This document shows positions 1 through 10,814 of a stretch of 64,000 bases of DNA, one piece after another. The translations under genes were made by a program, and so were the position numbers. The notes below the pieces were generated by a model. The model was not told the origin of the DNA and did no database searches. It saw nothing but the letters and a program-made list of their open reading frames with translations. Source of the stretch: Erythroxylum novogranatense (lineage: Eukaryota; Streptophyta; Magnoliopsida; Malpighiales; Erythroxylaceae). The stretch spans positions 62,187,567 through 62,251,566 of the forward strand of contig CM057227.1 in assembly GCA_029891385.1 (NCBI GenBank). Direction: 5' to 3'. Positions within the stretch are counted from its first letter, which is position 1; each line of letters begins with the position of its first letter.

Positions 1-1005
1 GTTAAAATTGAACATTGACATATAAACTAGGCTTTAAACTTAGATACAACAATTAAATAAGTTTTTAATATTCTATATATATAAATATACATATACATAG
101 TGTTTTGAGTTTTAATTTTGAAAATTATTTGTACCTTTATATCATAATGGAGAAATATTATTTATAGTTATTAATTGGTTAATGGATTAAATTCTAGTAA
201 TTTTAAATTGATGATGCTAAAATAGATGAAACTAATTGAGAAAATGCAAGAATTTTTAAGTATAACTTTTAATATGGGATACTATTTTATGACTTCAGCT
301 TATTAAATTGGTAGATAATCTAGCCAAACAAGGGAGCAAGGAAGAAAGTGCACAAAAAATAAATTAATAATAATTTGGTCAAACTATCATTGACGTATGC
401 TAACTTCACAAGTTCTAAAAAGGCTTTACGGTCCAAAGAGGCAACTTCTGACATGGAGCGATCATGCTTATAAGGAACAATGACCATTATTTTCTTGCTG
501 ATGACGCCGTGAAAATTGATACTTTTGACAAAATCCAATCTTATAGCTAATAAGTTTGCATTGAATTTCATTTCCTTGTACTGTAGTCGGTTGCAAATTA
601 AGGATAGAATACGTTATATAATTTGTTTTGTCTCTACATATCCGTTTTCGTTACGGCTACACTTGAAACTTGAAACCCATCTCTAAAGCAAAAGGAGTGA
701 AGCATTTATAGTCAAAGTCCAATTCAAAACTTTAGACATATTAATTCACTACAGTTGACAACGAAATGGACAACATGACGCGACAGACCTTCCTCGAACC
801 CACCAAATTGCAATTTCTCCCTAAACCACTCGTCCTTTGAAAACCATGCAAAGGGGTCAATAGTGGCACAGTGCAGGGTTACACGTTTTGAAATGACGCT
901 TTGATCTGGATAAGCTAGGTGGGCATATGAGTTAAATATATATATATATATATAACATAACATCCCCAACTTTTTAACTCCTCTTGAGCTTTGGCCGTCA
1001 ACTAA
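1..1005. other. AT-rich intergenic DNA downstream of the bHLH gene
   Basis: No gene could be supported here. It lies 3' of the minus-strand bHLH gene and should contain its 3' UTR and polyadenylation region next to position 1005. A TA dinucleotide run occupies about 936-954. Short minus-strand open frames at 320-571 and 724-969 have no recognisable domain, and the second translates the TA repeat. The 320-571 frame has an ordinary composition and could be an exon of an unknown gene, but nothing confirms it. Confidence 0.5.
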
Positions 1006-2162
1006 TTAGTTGGTGCATGGAACTGACATGGAAGTTTCCCCCTCAACTTCTTGTAATGTTCTCTGTACGGCTCTTTGTATCTCAGCAGTTCCAATCTTCC
1101 AAGAAGTGAAAATATCACTTTTATTAGTCTAATTTATGGCTTTTATAAGAGCAATTGCATGTGTCATATAGGCACGCCTTGCTATCGTGTGAAAGAAGAG
1201 AGCGAGAAGAAAATCACATGGAAGTTGACTCTCAACAAGCCGCATGATTTTTATGCATCATAATACTGCTAATGCTATTACTGCTGCTGCTATGACAATT
1301 TCCGCACTTCAAAAAAAGAGATGATAACGGAACAGATTCTATCTTAATGTTTATCCAAAAAAGCTCTGCCAACTCCTAATGACCAAATTGTACTGAAACT
1401 AATTAGAGAAGGGCATTGATTACCTGTGCTTCAATATCGATTACTGCTACAAGTTCCTCACAGGATATCTTGGATTGAATGTCCGAAGTTTTCGATCCCA
1501 TGCTATTTAAACACTGGAGAACCTCCAACATGGAATCCAACCCAGATGCTGGGTTAGGAACTCTTATTTTAATCTTAGTAAATCCCACATTTCCTCTTCC
1601 CATGGCAGACAATTCACCTTCTAGCACCTGATTTCTCCTTTCCATAATCTTCTTGTATCTCTTCAGCTCCTCGATTCTCCGTCCAGCCATGGAAACGATC
1701 GAGTTCTTATCGTTCTACATTCATCAAAACCACAACAAATCATCAACTTAGCATCTATTAGTCAACAAGACCATTACACAGATATTAAACATCAATACTC
1801 CTTATCATGTTTGATATTGGCCAACTACGTACCTTGGTACCGGGGGGAAGCACAGAGTGAAGGGCTGAGTAACCTTCTTTCTCTCTTTCTCTCCTCTTTC
1901 TCTCGCAGATCATGTGACGGACACAACGTTTGCTTTCTGATTCTTCAGCTTCAAACCTTACTGGGAAACGTCTTCTCATGAACTCTATCATTCTCTTGTT
2001 TATATTGCCAGAGCAGGGGCTTTTATCGGCTTTGTCCACTCTGATTTCACAAATGGGTCTGCTTGTATACGGCATAAAACACCTTTGATATTGCAATGGA
2101 AAAATCTCAGGCCATAAGAGATCATGATCATCCTGAGACCCATCTTGAAAGAAGTAATCCAT
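1006..2162 (-). CDS. bHLH92-like: bHLH transcription factor, bHLH92-like (three exons)
   Basis: Nuclear DNA-binding transcription factor of the plant bHLH family. Exons on the minus strand are 2162-1833, 1714-1424 and 1095-1006. Donors are GTACGT and GTAATC, acceptors are TGTAG and GGAAG, and both introns are phase 0. The spliced product is 236 residues; Arabidopsis bHLH92 is of similar size. The basic region is near residues 80-95 (RHMICERKRRERE, with the H, E and R that contact E-box DNA). Helix 1 is SALHSVLP, the loop PPGTKNDKNS spans the first splice, and helix 2 follows. A C-terminal ACT-like segment contains SGLDSML. Exon 3 (IGTAEIQRAVQRTLQEVE) matches the family tail. The start MDYFFQ is chosen because it matches the family N-terminus and lies about 70 bp below a TATA box; an in-frame ATG at 2294 lies upstream of that box. 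Family members respond to salt, drought and ABA. No disabling mutation is seen. Confidence 0.9.
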
Positions 2163-2230
2163 TTGTCTGCAGCTACTCTCTTCTATTGCGTTTGCTTTCC
2201 TAGGAATTTTAGAAGCTTGGTTTGAACGGC

Positions 2231-2310
2231 TATATATACATCTTCCCACTATCTGACCACGGTTTGGAATACACGTGGGGTTACTGAGGCACATTTAGCA
2301 TGTGGTCAAA
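2231..2310 (-). promoter_or_regulatory. Core promoter of the bHLH92-like gene: TATA box, G-box, W-box
   Basis: Read on the minus strand, a TATATATA box lies at 2238-2231, about 70 bp above the chosen ATG at 2162. That leaves room for a short 5' UTR. A G-box CACGTG in an ABRE-like context lies at 2272-2277, about 35 bp above the TATA box. A W-box core TTGAC followed by C lies at 2309-2305. G-box and ABRE sites are bound by bHLH and bZIP factors, and W-boxes by WRKY factors. The set fits stress or ABA control, with possible autoregulation, but this is inferred from motifs only. Confidence 0.6.
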
Positions 2311-2712
2311 TTGCATTTGGTAGTTGGTCTGAAGAACGACTTCTTCTGGGTCAGTTTGTGTGGGTCGAGGGACGGGTTTTGCCGTGTATAGAAGCGAAGA
2401 GTCTTAATTCAGGAAAATGATACTCTTGTCCACTTTTAAGGAGATATAATAATAATAATGATTAAACAAAAATTTTTATGTTATAATTTTCTTTTATTAT
2501 TAGCGATGAAATAATGCTTATCAAACTTTTCCTTCCTAAAAATATGAACTTGAGCTTTAGTTACGTATCTCGGATCAAATATAAATGAGATATAACGAAG
2601 AAATGTGAAAATATCGAATTTCGGTTCCATAATTTTTGAAGGAGTTTTTGAAGTCATAACGAGTGTAAATCTACCGAGATCTTCATGAGAATTGCTCACC
2701 TCAACAAGTTAA

Positions 2713-4146
2713 GGGCTTCTTTGGTTGGCATGGATTCTTAGTTGGAAAAGTATTTTTTTCCTAAAATTTATATTATCACGTTTGTTCATTTTTTTTAGTA
2801 GTTGAGAATTTTTTTTTTAAAATATAGGAAAAGTAGTAACACTTTACTTGGATTCTAAATCCCTGTACTCTCTTGATGTTTAGATTATTTTTCTAAAGAA
2901 CTTAATCTAAAAAATACAATAGCCAATTTAACCATTTTTTCTCTCTTAACTCTATCACAATTCTTTGATAAAACATTACCTCCTCTTCAATCAATGTTAT
3001 GAATACCGTACCGGACTAATATCAAATTTAGTTATGATATTGTCTTTGGTATCCATTAATATCGAAAACTGCTTCAAATAATTTTTAAATTTATGAAATA
3101 GTCCATAAATTTTTTAAAATTACAAAATAATTAATTGTCATATTATACAAATATATAATATGTTTTAACTCTATCTCCAAAAAGCATAATAATAAATAAT
3201 AATCACAAATTTAATTTAATTTTAATTTAATAATTATTAATAAATATAATTAAATTTAAAATATTTTTAAACTATATAAATTTCAAATAAATTTTTATTC
3301 AATAATTAAAATATATAAAATAAATATAAGTTTATAAATAATAATTTTAAATTATTTATTTTAAAATGTTTTATTAATACTTTATTAATAAAATATTTAA
3401 ATAAAATATTTTATTTTAAAGTTTTATTTAATTTATAATTATTATTAGTTATACAAATATTTATTATTATTTTAAAAAGAATTAAAATTTACAATAATTA
3501 TAAAAGTTGAAATAAATAAAATAACTAATTAAAAACTTTGAAAAAGAGGGAAGGAGAGATAAGAGGGATGGAAGGAAATTTTAATTTTTTTTTAAAATTT
3601 TGCAACAAAGTCTCGCTATTTTTTAAAATTTCCGATATCAACCAATATTTGACCAGTATTTTGAATATTGGCCGGTATTATCTAAAACGAGCCGGTACCT
3701 ATGAATATTTAAACTCGATACAACTCATCCTTTACTTTGTACTGATTTTGGTCTGGCACATACCAATATTGATAATAATGTCTTCAACTATTCTTATTGT
3801 TCTCCTGTTAATAAATTTTTGAATATTTTTACTCAGAAGTTTCAATCGACAATCTTCAGGTTCATATTTTTCTTTATTTAACGATTTCAATTTTTATTCA
3901 GTTTGTAGGGATATAATTGAAAACACAAGTCAAAAGTTACATTCCATGAAATACTGTTACATACGATTCATCGGAAAATAAATATATGAAAAGTAAAGAT
4001 ATTCACATGTTTAGATACTTATTCAACTTTCCTATTAGAATTCTAATAAGTATCCAAACATGTTAATATCTTTACTTTTCATAGATTTATTTTCCAATGA
4101 ATCATATTTTAAGTTCATTTTACTTTCTTGCCAACCAAACGGGGCC
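2713..4146. mobile_element. Non-autonomous PIF/Harbinger-like (Tourist-type) DNA element M
   Basis: The left end GGGCTTCTTTGGTTGGCA (2713-2730) and the inverted right end TGCCAACCAAACGGGGCC (4129-4146) agree at 14 of 18 positions by eye. The insertion is flanked by TAA at 2710-2712 and 4147-4149, the target duplication typical of PIF/Harbinger. At 1.43 kb it is long for a MITE and extremely AT-rich. The frame at 3538-3822 has no transposase features. The right end contains a separate long palindrome. It sits inside the 3' LTR of Copia element H. Confidence 0.75.
3964..4104. repeat. Long imperfect palindrome (about 60-bp arms)
   Basis: The left arm 3964-4023 (GATTCATCGGAAAATAAAT ... GATACTTATT) is the near-perfect reverse complement of 4046-4104 (AATAAGTATCC ... 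TTTTCCAATGAATC). A short spacer contains the smaller palindrome TTAGAATTCTAA. The transcript would fold into one long hairpin. It lies near the right end of element M and may be the relic of a second inverted-repeat element inserted there. Confidence 0.85.
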
Positions 4147-4476
4147 TAAAGGCTTTCTGTAGTTTTTTGTATATGTGAACCTCTGAATAGGCCAGAGTAT
4201 CCTTACATTCACGATTTATTACGACAACTATATGAGATCTTCACTTTCTATATATAAGATCCATATCGGGTCTTTCCATTATGGGTTCAATATGGGTTTG
4301 ATCCACACTAATCAAAGTTCATTTTCATCCTAGACTTCGACCTATTAGCATAGATCTTTTATTAAGTCACTTTATTATATTTATCCGGATCAATTTTATG
4401 TAACTTAACATATAAGTTGTTAAAACCATTAAAATGTAATTAATGGTTGTCCACCTTTATAGGAAAATATCCAACA

Positions 4477-4990
4477 TTCTCCCCTTTAGATAATAATCAA
4501 TTGTGGTATTGATACAAGTTTAAAAATAGTTCAAAAACACAGTTAAGCCATGTTATCGTATTAGTACCAAATTTAAAACAAAATATTTGACCCAAAGATA
4601 ATGAAAATCTATCATTCCATCCCATAAGGCTTTCAATACCGAAAGATATTAAACAAATGTGTCATTTGTGACATAGGTCCAATATAATCACGCATATCTA
4701 ATATCTTATTAACATGAATGAGAAAATGGAATGTAATAAACACAGATGATACCTGTATGATTTGATATGTATCATCTTTCTGTTTGTAGGTCTCAATTTC
4801 TCTAAACTTTATGCTAAACTACATATGTAAAATTGTATCAGAGAAATATTGTTTTCTCTAATCGAATGCTAAACTGCATTAGAGAAAACTTTTATGTTCT
4901 CTAACTAAATGTTAAACTGCATTAGAGAACTTTTATGAGATTAAAAACCTTATATCCTCCTAGGTCATGTCAAAATCCATGGATATACAT
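4477..4990 (-). other. 3' non-coding region of Copia element H, with short tandem repeats
   Basis: This lies between the polypurine tract of H (minus strand, 4490-4477) and the 5' end of the LINE insertion. No protein is encoded. At about 4790-4935 there are three imperfect copies of a 55-60 bp unit carrying ATGCTAAACTGCATTAGAGA or a close variant. A short palindrome GTGTCATTTGTGACA is at about 4658-4673. The corresponding sequence on the other side of the LINE resumes near 25359. Confidence 0.5.
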
Positions 4991-4999
4991 ATTAAACTA

Positions 5000-5576
5000 T
5001 GAAGAATGAGCTGCCAACCCCAGCCATGACTTGAGCCACCTCCAATGGATCTCTCTAATCGAAGTCCTTCTTATTATCCTAATCTCTTCAACCTTCTGCA
5101 AGTTATTCTTTATGCCTTCTACTATTCCACTCTTTTGAACCTTCATTGCTTTTGAATCTTCATTGTTTTACCTCTTTACTTTACCTTATCTTCCTTCTTC
5201 TTCTTGCTCTCCCTATTCCACTGTCTTGGGGCAAGGCTATTTTGGTCATTTCATCCTCCCTTTTGCCCCCTCCAGCCTATTTCCCTTCAATAAAAGTCCC
5301 TGTTTTTCAGTTAGCTTTTTCAGCAGAAAATGCAAACTCCCATTCTAACAATAAAACAAAGCACACCTATAGAGGATTTTTCCTCTTTTACCCTCTACTT
5401 CAACCCTAGCCCTACCTTCTGTCACTTCCTCTCTTTTGCCTCAACCTTCCTCATCGCCACTCAACCCAGTTGTTTCACTCTCTCAGCCCCCTTAACCCAC
5501 CCATCCCTCTTTATCCAACACACACAACATTCCATTAAACAATCAGACCTTACCTAGATCTTCTTCATATATTTTA
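5000..5576 (+). other. Probable 5' leader of LINE element L
   Basis: Pyrimidine-rich DNA with many CTT, CCT and TCC runs precedes the LINE ORF1-like frame. Its position and composition fit a plant L1-type 5' UTR. The exact start of L is not resolved because I found no convincing target-site duplication. Open frames at 5146-5557 overlap in different phases and have no domain features. Confidence 0.4.
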
Positions 5577-6606
5577 GTGGTGAGGAAAACTTGGAAGCAA
5601 GTGGTAGGAGGCTCTATTGCTGATCTTTCTCTTCACTTTTTCCCTCCAAAGAATGAAGATGGTCAAAAAATTGTTGTGCCTGATATGGAGACCTTACAAA
5701 AAGGAGTCAGGTTATGGGAGAACTCACTTATTGGATTATTATGGGACAATTTCCCTATTATTCAAAGATGGGCACAAACATCATGGAGAAGTAAAGGGTT
5801 TATCCAAACTAGTATGATAGAAGACAAATATATGTTGTTTACATTTGTTACCAAAAGATAAACATTGAAGATTGTTTAAGAAGGGTTATGGCATATGACA
5901 AATTTCCTACTTTCCTAAAACTTTGGCAATCGAGTTTTCAAATCAACTATAAGGAGAAGAGTTTTGTTCCAATGTGGGTAAATCTATATAATGTTCCTCT
6001 TGAATATTGGAATACTGAAGGATTGAGTACAATAGCTAGCTTCCTAGGAAAAACTCTATGTTTGGATGACAATACAACAAATAGGAAGAGATTGGGATTT
6101 GCTGGAATATGCATTAACATGGGTAGATCCAATGATTTACCAGAAAATATTCCTATTATAAGAATGGGGTTTGATGGAGGGCTTTATAAAGATAATGTTT
6201 CAGTACAATACCAATGGAAGCCTTCTCTTGCTTCTCAAGGGAAAAAATGGATGCCAACTGGGAATTTTTCCAAAAGGGGGATTATAAAGAGTTGTTGGGA
6301 GATGGGGTTTTACACTTATAAAAGGATTAGCTAGCTAGTTCCAATGATAGCACTAATATCTCTTAATCAAATGAGGAGACAAGGGCAGTCGTTGAAGATA
6401 GTGTGGAAGGTATGATTGATGTTAATAAAGCAGTGGAAACAATTGAGAAGCACATAAAGTTGATGTTGTTGACATAGGAAAAGATAGGAAGGTGGAGGAA
6501 CCTTTCAAGAACCTTAAGGATAATTCTAATGGCTTGGTCAATACGGAAAGCAACTGCCTTAAGTTGATAGAGAATAAGGAGGATGATCCCCTCATTGGGG
6601 AATTTT
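5577..6606 (+). pseudogene. LINE L ORF1 (DUF4283-type nucleic-acid-binding protein), 5' part
   Basis: In plant L1-type LINEs, ORF1 encodes an RNA-binding protein that packages the element transcript. The frame at 5577-5861 (KTWKQVVGGSIADLSLHFF, then YMLFTF) and the frame at 5888-6334 (VPMWVNLYNVPLEYWNTEGL, then IASFLGKTL) fit the DUF4283 domain and its following segment. They are in different phases, so a frameshift lies near 5863. More stops follow 6334. The frame ending in GEF at 6606 is cut by solo LTR B. It resumes after the TSD at 21183 and closes with a basic tail (KRKSNRAKSKGPKSK) at the stop 21239-21241. Confidence 0.7.
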
Positions 6607-6777
6607 TGTTGGGTCCGAGACCCAACTGCTTAAAACTTAACATTGTCACTCTTAAAGCGGAACGAAGAAAACACGGATAACAGAGCGAAACACAAAACGA
6701 AAGAAAATCCGCTAAGAACAAATGCAAAAGTCCGATCAAAACGAAACAAAAAGCGAAAAGGTGAAAATGAATCCAAC

Positions 6778-6850
6778 CGAAATCGAATATCAAATAAGTC
6801 GAATCGAATACAAATCGGATACTAATGGAATCGAATACGAATGCGAAACA
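6778..6850. repeat. AATCGAATAC-type short tandem repeats in solo LTR B
   Basis: Roughly six degenerate copies of a 9-11 bp unit (AATCGAATA plus C or T) occur near the 3' end of LTR B. They are CpG-containing in an otherwise AT-rich LTR. Confidence 0.6.
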
Positions 6851-6970
6851 AACGGATCAATTCGAACTGAAATAAATATGGTGGGTTCGAACTGAATTTC
6901 AAATTCCGAAATCCGAAGCGTGAACATAGAAAACTTTTCGTGTTGGAAACCTTGGACTAACCAATCCGAA

Positions 6971-9608
6971 TGTAACATCCCGTTACTGTTAGCAAGGGCA
7001 TTATGGTAATACTAATAGGTTTCATTGCATTCACTGATTGAACATGTTACTGGCCTCTAATTATAGAGGAACAGGTTTATTGCATATGCATTTATTCATA
7101 GGTAAATGCATTCATGGTTTTTCGGTATTTTAATTGTGAGCATGAACTGACTGAACTGACTGGATCGTGATTAACTGAGAAATTAGGAGTAAGCGGGCTC
7201 GAATGACTGATTTAGAATAGTTTAAGAGTGATTGGCAATTGATAGTGGCTTATAGGAAATTTTCGGGGAATTCGAGAGAAAATGCCCGGACCGAAAATTT
7301 TGGAGTGATGAATCTATTGATCAGTATAAGTCTCGAAAGAATTGTCCAATGGCAATGGAAAAATTAGAGTTATACTGTTAGGAAATAAAAATGTTGAGCC
7401 ATTGAAATTTAGAGACTGAAATTTGAACTGATTTGGAGACCTATGTCTATAAATAGTTAGGTTTGAAATTTTGGGGATTTTCCTAAGGCATTACCGTTTC
7501 TTCTCTTCCTCCTCCCACGGTGTTCCTCGATTCCTCCCATCGGTGAGGTTCTTCGATTTTTCCTTGTGGTTTTCTCCTCATTGTGCAAAGCTAACTTGTT
7601 TATTGTGATTGATGAAGGTTGAGAAGCTTTGAGAGTGGTTAATCGTTGATATTGAAGGATCTTAGGGTTTTCGGTGATTTGAGAGATTTGTGGATTTGAG
7701 GCTGTGATTGGTAAGTTTTAATGGTTTTAATGTGGTATTAATGGTTTTTGATGCATTTATGGCATTTATTATGGTTGATTTGGGTAGTTGAGAGTGTTAA
7801 TGGGGGGTTTTAGAGAGAGAAATGGACGGAAAACGATCGAAGAAGAAGAGGAATCGTCGCACGCCGTGACCTGCGCGCGAGCCTCGCCGCGACGAATATA
7901 TATTCGTTCGCCGCGGCGAGCGTGAAGGAGACGTCGCGGCGAGCGTCAATTAGTTGACGCCGCGACGAGCCTCCTTCGCCTCGCAGCGCGCCCAGAGTGG
8001 ATTGTTCGCCGCAGCGAGCAGTCTTCACGCCACGGCAAGCGACCATTTTACGCCGCGGCGAAGGAGCTTTTCTGATAGGTTGATTTTTAGTTTATTGGAC
8101 ATAACTTATGGTATAGACCTCCGATTGAGGTGATTCTCGATTCATTATGAACTTGGGAAAGAGGTCTACAATTGAGGATAATTATGGAAGTTAGAATTTA
8201 ATTTAAATGGTATTGATTTATCGAGATTAAGGTCAATTATGGTTCCTATAGTGACCTAAGTATTGAAGTGTGATAATTGGAGTTTTAATTGGGATTTTCA
8301 ATAGAGGTTTTGACCTAATGGATAGGGAATTGCTATAGTGAGTATGAATTGAGGAAATTGAACTGAATTTTTAGGAATGGATCAATTATTGTCGATCAAT
8401 TGAGCGAAGAGTTAGAATGGGGCATAAGAGTTCAAATTGGGTTTTAGCGCCAGAAATCGTGAACATGCATTGTACATAATTTCATTGAGACATATGCATC
8501 ACTGAATTGTTTAATTGATCATTTAGTAATGGACCGTATTTAATCATTATAGAGCGCGCCGTTGGATCGTCATTCCACGGATATTGCCGGGACTTCGTGC
8601 GTAGTTCTGGAGTTACAAAAGTGAGTAACCTAGTTGGTTTCTCAAATTCTGATTGCTTAAATGCTCAGTATGACTACATGCAAAGGTGAACTACATGATT
8701 ACTGAAATGTATAGGAGCGAATTTCATGCTTTTACTGTATTGGATTGGACTACTGTATGATATTGGGCTTTTATAGCCGTACACTGTAAATTACTGAACA
8801 TCGCATTACATGCATAAATGCATGATCAGATAATAAACGTTGTAACCCAAGTGGCGATTTTTACTAAAATGAGCCTCGAGCTCTAATACTGTACTGACCG
8901 GGCTTCGAGCCCGAGGGAAGAAATACCTAATGCGTCCCCATCAATCCGACATCGACCGAAAGCTTGGGCACAACATCAATAAATGGAAAAGAGTCACATA
9001 TGCATTGCAATTTCATGATTAATCGAGTTCGATAATGATCGATTACGTGATGGCATGATTTATCAGAAATTGTGATATGATACTGCAAATTGTTACATGC
9101 TATTGTAAATTGTTATATGATAAATTGAATACTGCCGTGCTGTACGCAATATGCGTAATGCATGATTTGAGTGAACCATCGATGATGGTTTCTCACTGAG
9201 TTCGCAAACTCACCCAAAAATTGCATCTAATTTTTCAGAACTGATAGAGTAGACCCCAGCCAAGATAGTCTTTTCTCGCCGCGAAGCGTCGGCAAGAGAA
9301 GCGATGGCACATAGGTCGGTCAGCTGGGTTGGACTTTTGCGGATGACTTAGGATAGATGCTTGTATCAGTTTCCTTTTTGGTGTTGTTTAGGGGACTGAT
9401 AGACTTTTCTATTCTGATATTGGATGACTGTATCAAGATTATTTTGGATTTTAAAATTGACTGATTTATGATATATTATGGTTTTAATTATTGCGATGCC
9501 ATGTGGATTAACAGTCAAATTTTCTGGTAGTGCACCTTTATCGTGGGATATATGTCGGAGCGACCTTCGGGCATCCCGATGTGTACCCTACGGTGAGGGG
9601 GCGCTACA
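6971..9608 (+). repeat. 5' LTR of chromovirus A
   Basis: 2638 bp. A TATAAATA promoter box is at 7448-7455, followed by a CT-rich leader. A CpG-rich island at about 7855-8070 includes the perfect palindrome TCGCCGCGGCGA at 7908-7919. The conserved core follows at 8093-8130 (GGACATAACTTATGG, CCTCCGATTGAGGTGATT). The hairpin CGGGCTTCGAGCCCG is at 8899-8913 and GAGTTCGCAAACTC is at 9198-9211. Several CTG triplets of LTR2 appear as TCG here. Confidence 0.93.
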
Positions 9609-9613
9609 TTAAG

Positions 9614-9625
9614 TGGTATCAGATC
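9614..9625 (+). other. Primer binding site of chromovirus A (initiator tRNA-Met)
   Basis: TGGTATCAGATC starts 6 bp after the end of the 5' LTR. Eleven of 12 bases match the usual plant Gypsy PBS TGGTATCAGAGC, complementary to the 3' end of initiator tRNA-Met. Minus-strand DNA synthesis would start here. Confidence 0.85.
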
Positions 9626-9779
9626 ATGGTTCGGCATCTTTTGGGCATAGTGTATTTTAGGTTGGAATCACTATAAGAATAGCAGAACTGATCGGAATTT
9701 CTTATCTGTTTTAGGTCATCCGTCCTTGGAGATCGAGTTGAGCTACCAGCTGACCTGGAATTGGTAGGAGCTAGTAGGG

Positions 9780-10810
9780 AGTCCCTGATGCCTCTTTCAG
9801 AGGAGTTGCCTCCTCGAGTTCCTGTGAGACGGGAGCAGAGATACGATTGACTGCGTAAGCAGGGGGTGGTTGACTTCTATGGCAGCACCGACCCTGCGGA
9901 GGCTGAGGGATGGCTAGAGAGGACTAAGAGAGTCCTCGATCGATGGATCATGACCGGATGAGCGTTTGACTACGCTGTTTCTCTCCTTCGAGGTCCCGTA
10001 TATCGATGGTGGAAGATCGTCCCGGCGGTACCACCAGTGCCTCATCACCGACATGGGATGAATTTCTGAGGGCCTTCAAGGACAATTACATGCCTAAGGT
10101 CTATCTGGAAATGAAGATGCAGGAGTTCTTAGAGCTGAGACAGGGACAGATGACTGTGGCCGACTATGAGGTGCGGTTCAACGAGCTGATGGGCTATGCT
10201 TCTACATTGGTTGCTACTGAGGCTGACAGGTGTCGACGTTTTGAGGGAGGACTCAATCTGGAGATCCGTACCTGATTGGCTAGGTCCGATATGGGCAATT
10301 TTATTGAGTTGAGGGCTGCAGCAGTGAGGATCGGCGATTCTTCGAGGAGAGTCTACCGAGACCGTTAGGGGACCGAGCATAAGAGATCTAGTGACGATCG
10401 AGCGGTCTTGGGCAAGAGGGTACAACAAGGGTCAGAGTAGGCCCTTTAGGTCCACAGGAGGGGCTAAACGATGCAAGGTTATGGGCGAGAGAGGCAGTTT
10501 GCCTGAGCCGGTAGTGGCGGCATTACGTCGGCGAGAGGTTCAAGGCGATCTGTTCCGTTTATGAGCATTGTGACAAGAGACACAGTGGAGAGTGTCGGTG
10601 GTTGTCTGGAGCTTGTCTAAGGTGTGGCTAGATGGACCACCTGGTTAGGAACTGCCCAGAGACTTTGAGAGCCCAGTCTACTATGACTGGAAGATCAGGC
10701 AGTAATACCACGGTGCAGCAGAGCCGTGGAGGTGGATCGGGATGGAGAGGCCGAGGTCGAGGTCGAGGCCTAGCAGAGGGGTCCGCAGAGGGCGAGGGTC
10801 TGCAGCGGCA
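9780..10810 (+). pseudogene. Chromovirus A gag
   Basis: Capsid and nucleocapsid polyprotein of a Gypsy element. Recognisable pieces are a region reading GVVDFYGSTDPAEAEGWLER at about 9870-9930, and the Retrotrans_gag core at 10006-10275 (TWDEFLRAFKDNYMPK, then EFLELRQGQMTVADYEVRF). A CCHC zinc knuckle remnant is near 10565-10665 (CLRCG, H, NCP), and a Gly/Arg-rich stretch is at about 10720-10815. Stops and frameshifts interrupt it, including TGA at 9960 and 10274 and a TAG inside the knuckle. It cannot make a full product. Confidence 0.85.
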
Positions 10811-10814
10811 GAGC

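Larger units (their letters stand above)
2479..4476 (-). mobile_element. 3' LTR of Copia element H, interrupted by element M
   Basis: On the minus strand a purine tract (4490-4477) is followed by TGTTGG at 4476, the normal PPT to LTR-start junction. The LTR runs to 4150, is interrupted by element M (2713-4146 plus TSD), resumes at about 2709, and probably ends in AACA at 2479. That gives an LTR of about 560 bp. The left boundary rests only on the terminal TGTT/AACA match and is uncertain; the flanking 5 bp are TTTTA. The matching 5' LTR of H was not found on the right. The LTR is on the same strand as the bHLH gene and lies directly upstream of it. Confidence 0.55.

Noticed and set aside
320..571. 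Minus-strand 83-residue open frame with ordinary amino-acid composition
   Set aside because: No recognised domain, no supporting splice or promoter signals, and located in AT-rich DNA; could be an exon but cannot be supported.
724..969. Minus-strand 81-residue open frame
   Set aside because: Its N-terminus is the translated TA dinucleotide repeat and the rest has no family resemblance.
5146..5557. Overlapping plus-strand open frames
   Set aside because: Pyrimidine-rich LINE leader read in several phases; no domain, different frames overlap.
7810..8046. Arg/Ala-rich open frames in the CpG islands (also 15041-15414, 58376-58792, 59780-60202, 63097-63384)
   Set aside because: Translations of the TCGCCGCGGCGA-type repeats in LTRs; not conserved as proteins between paired LTRs.
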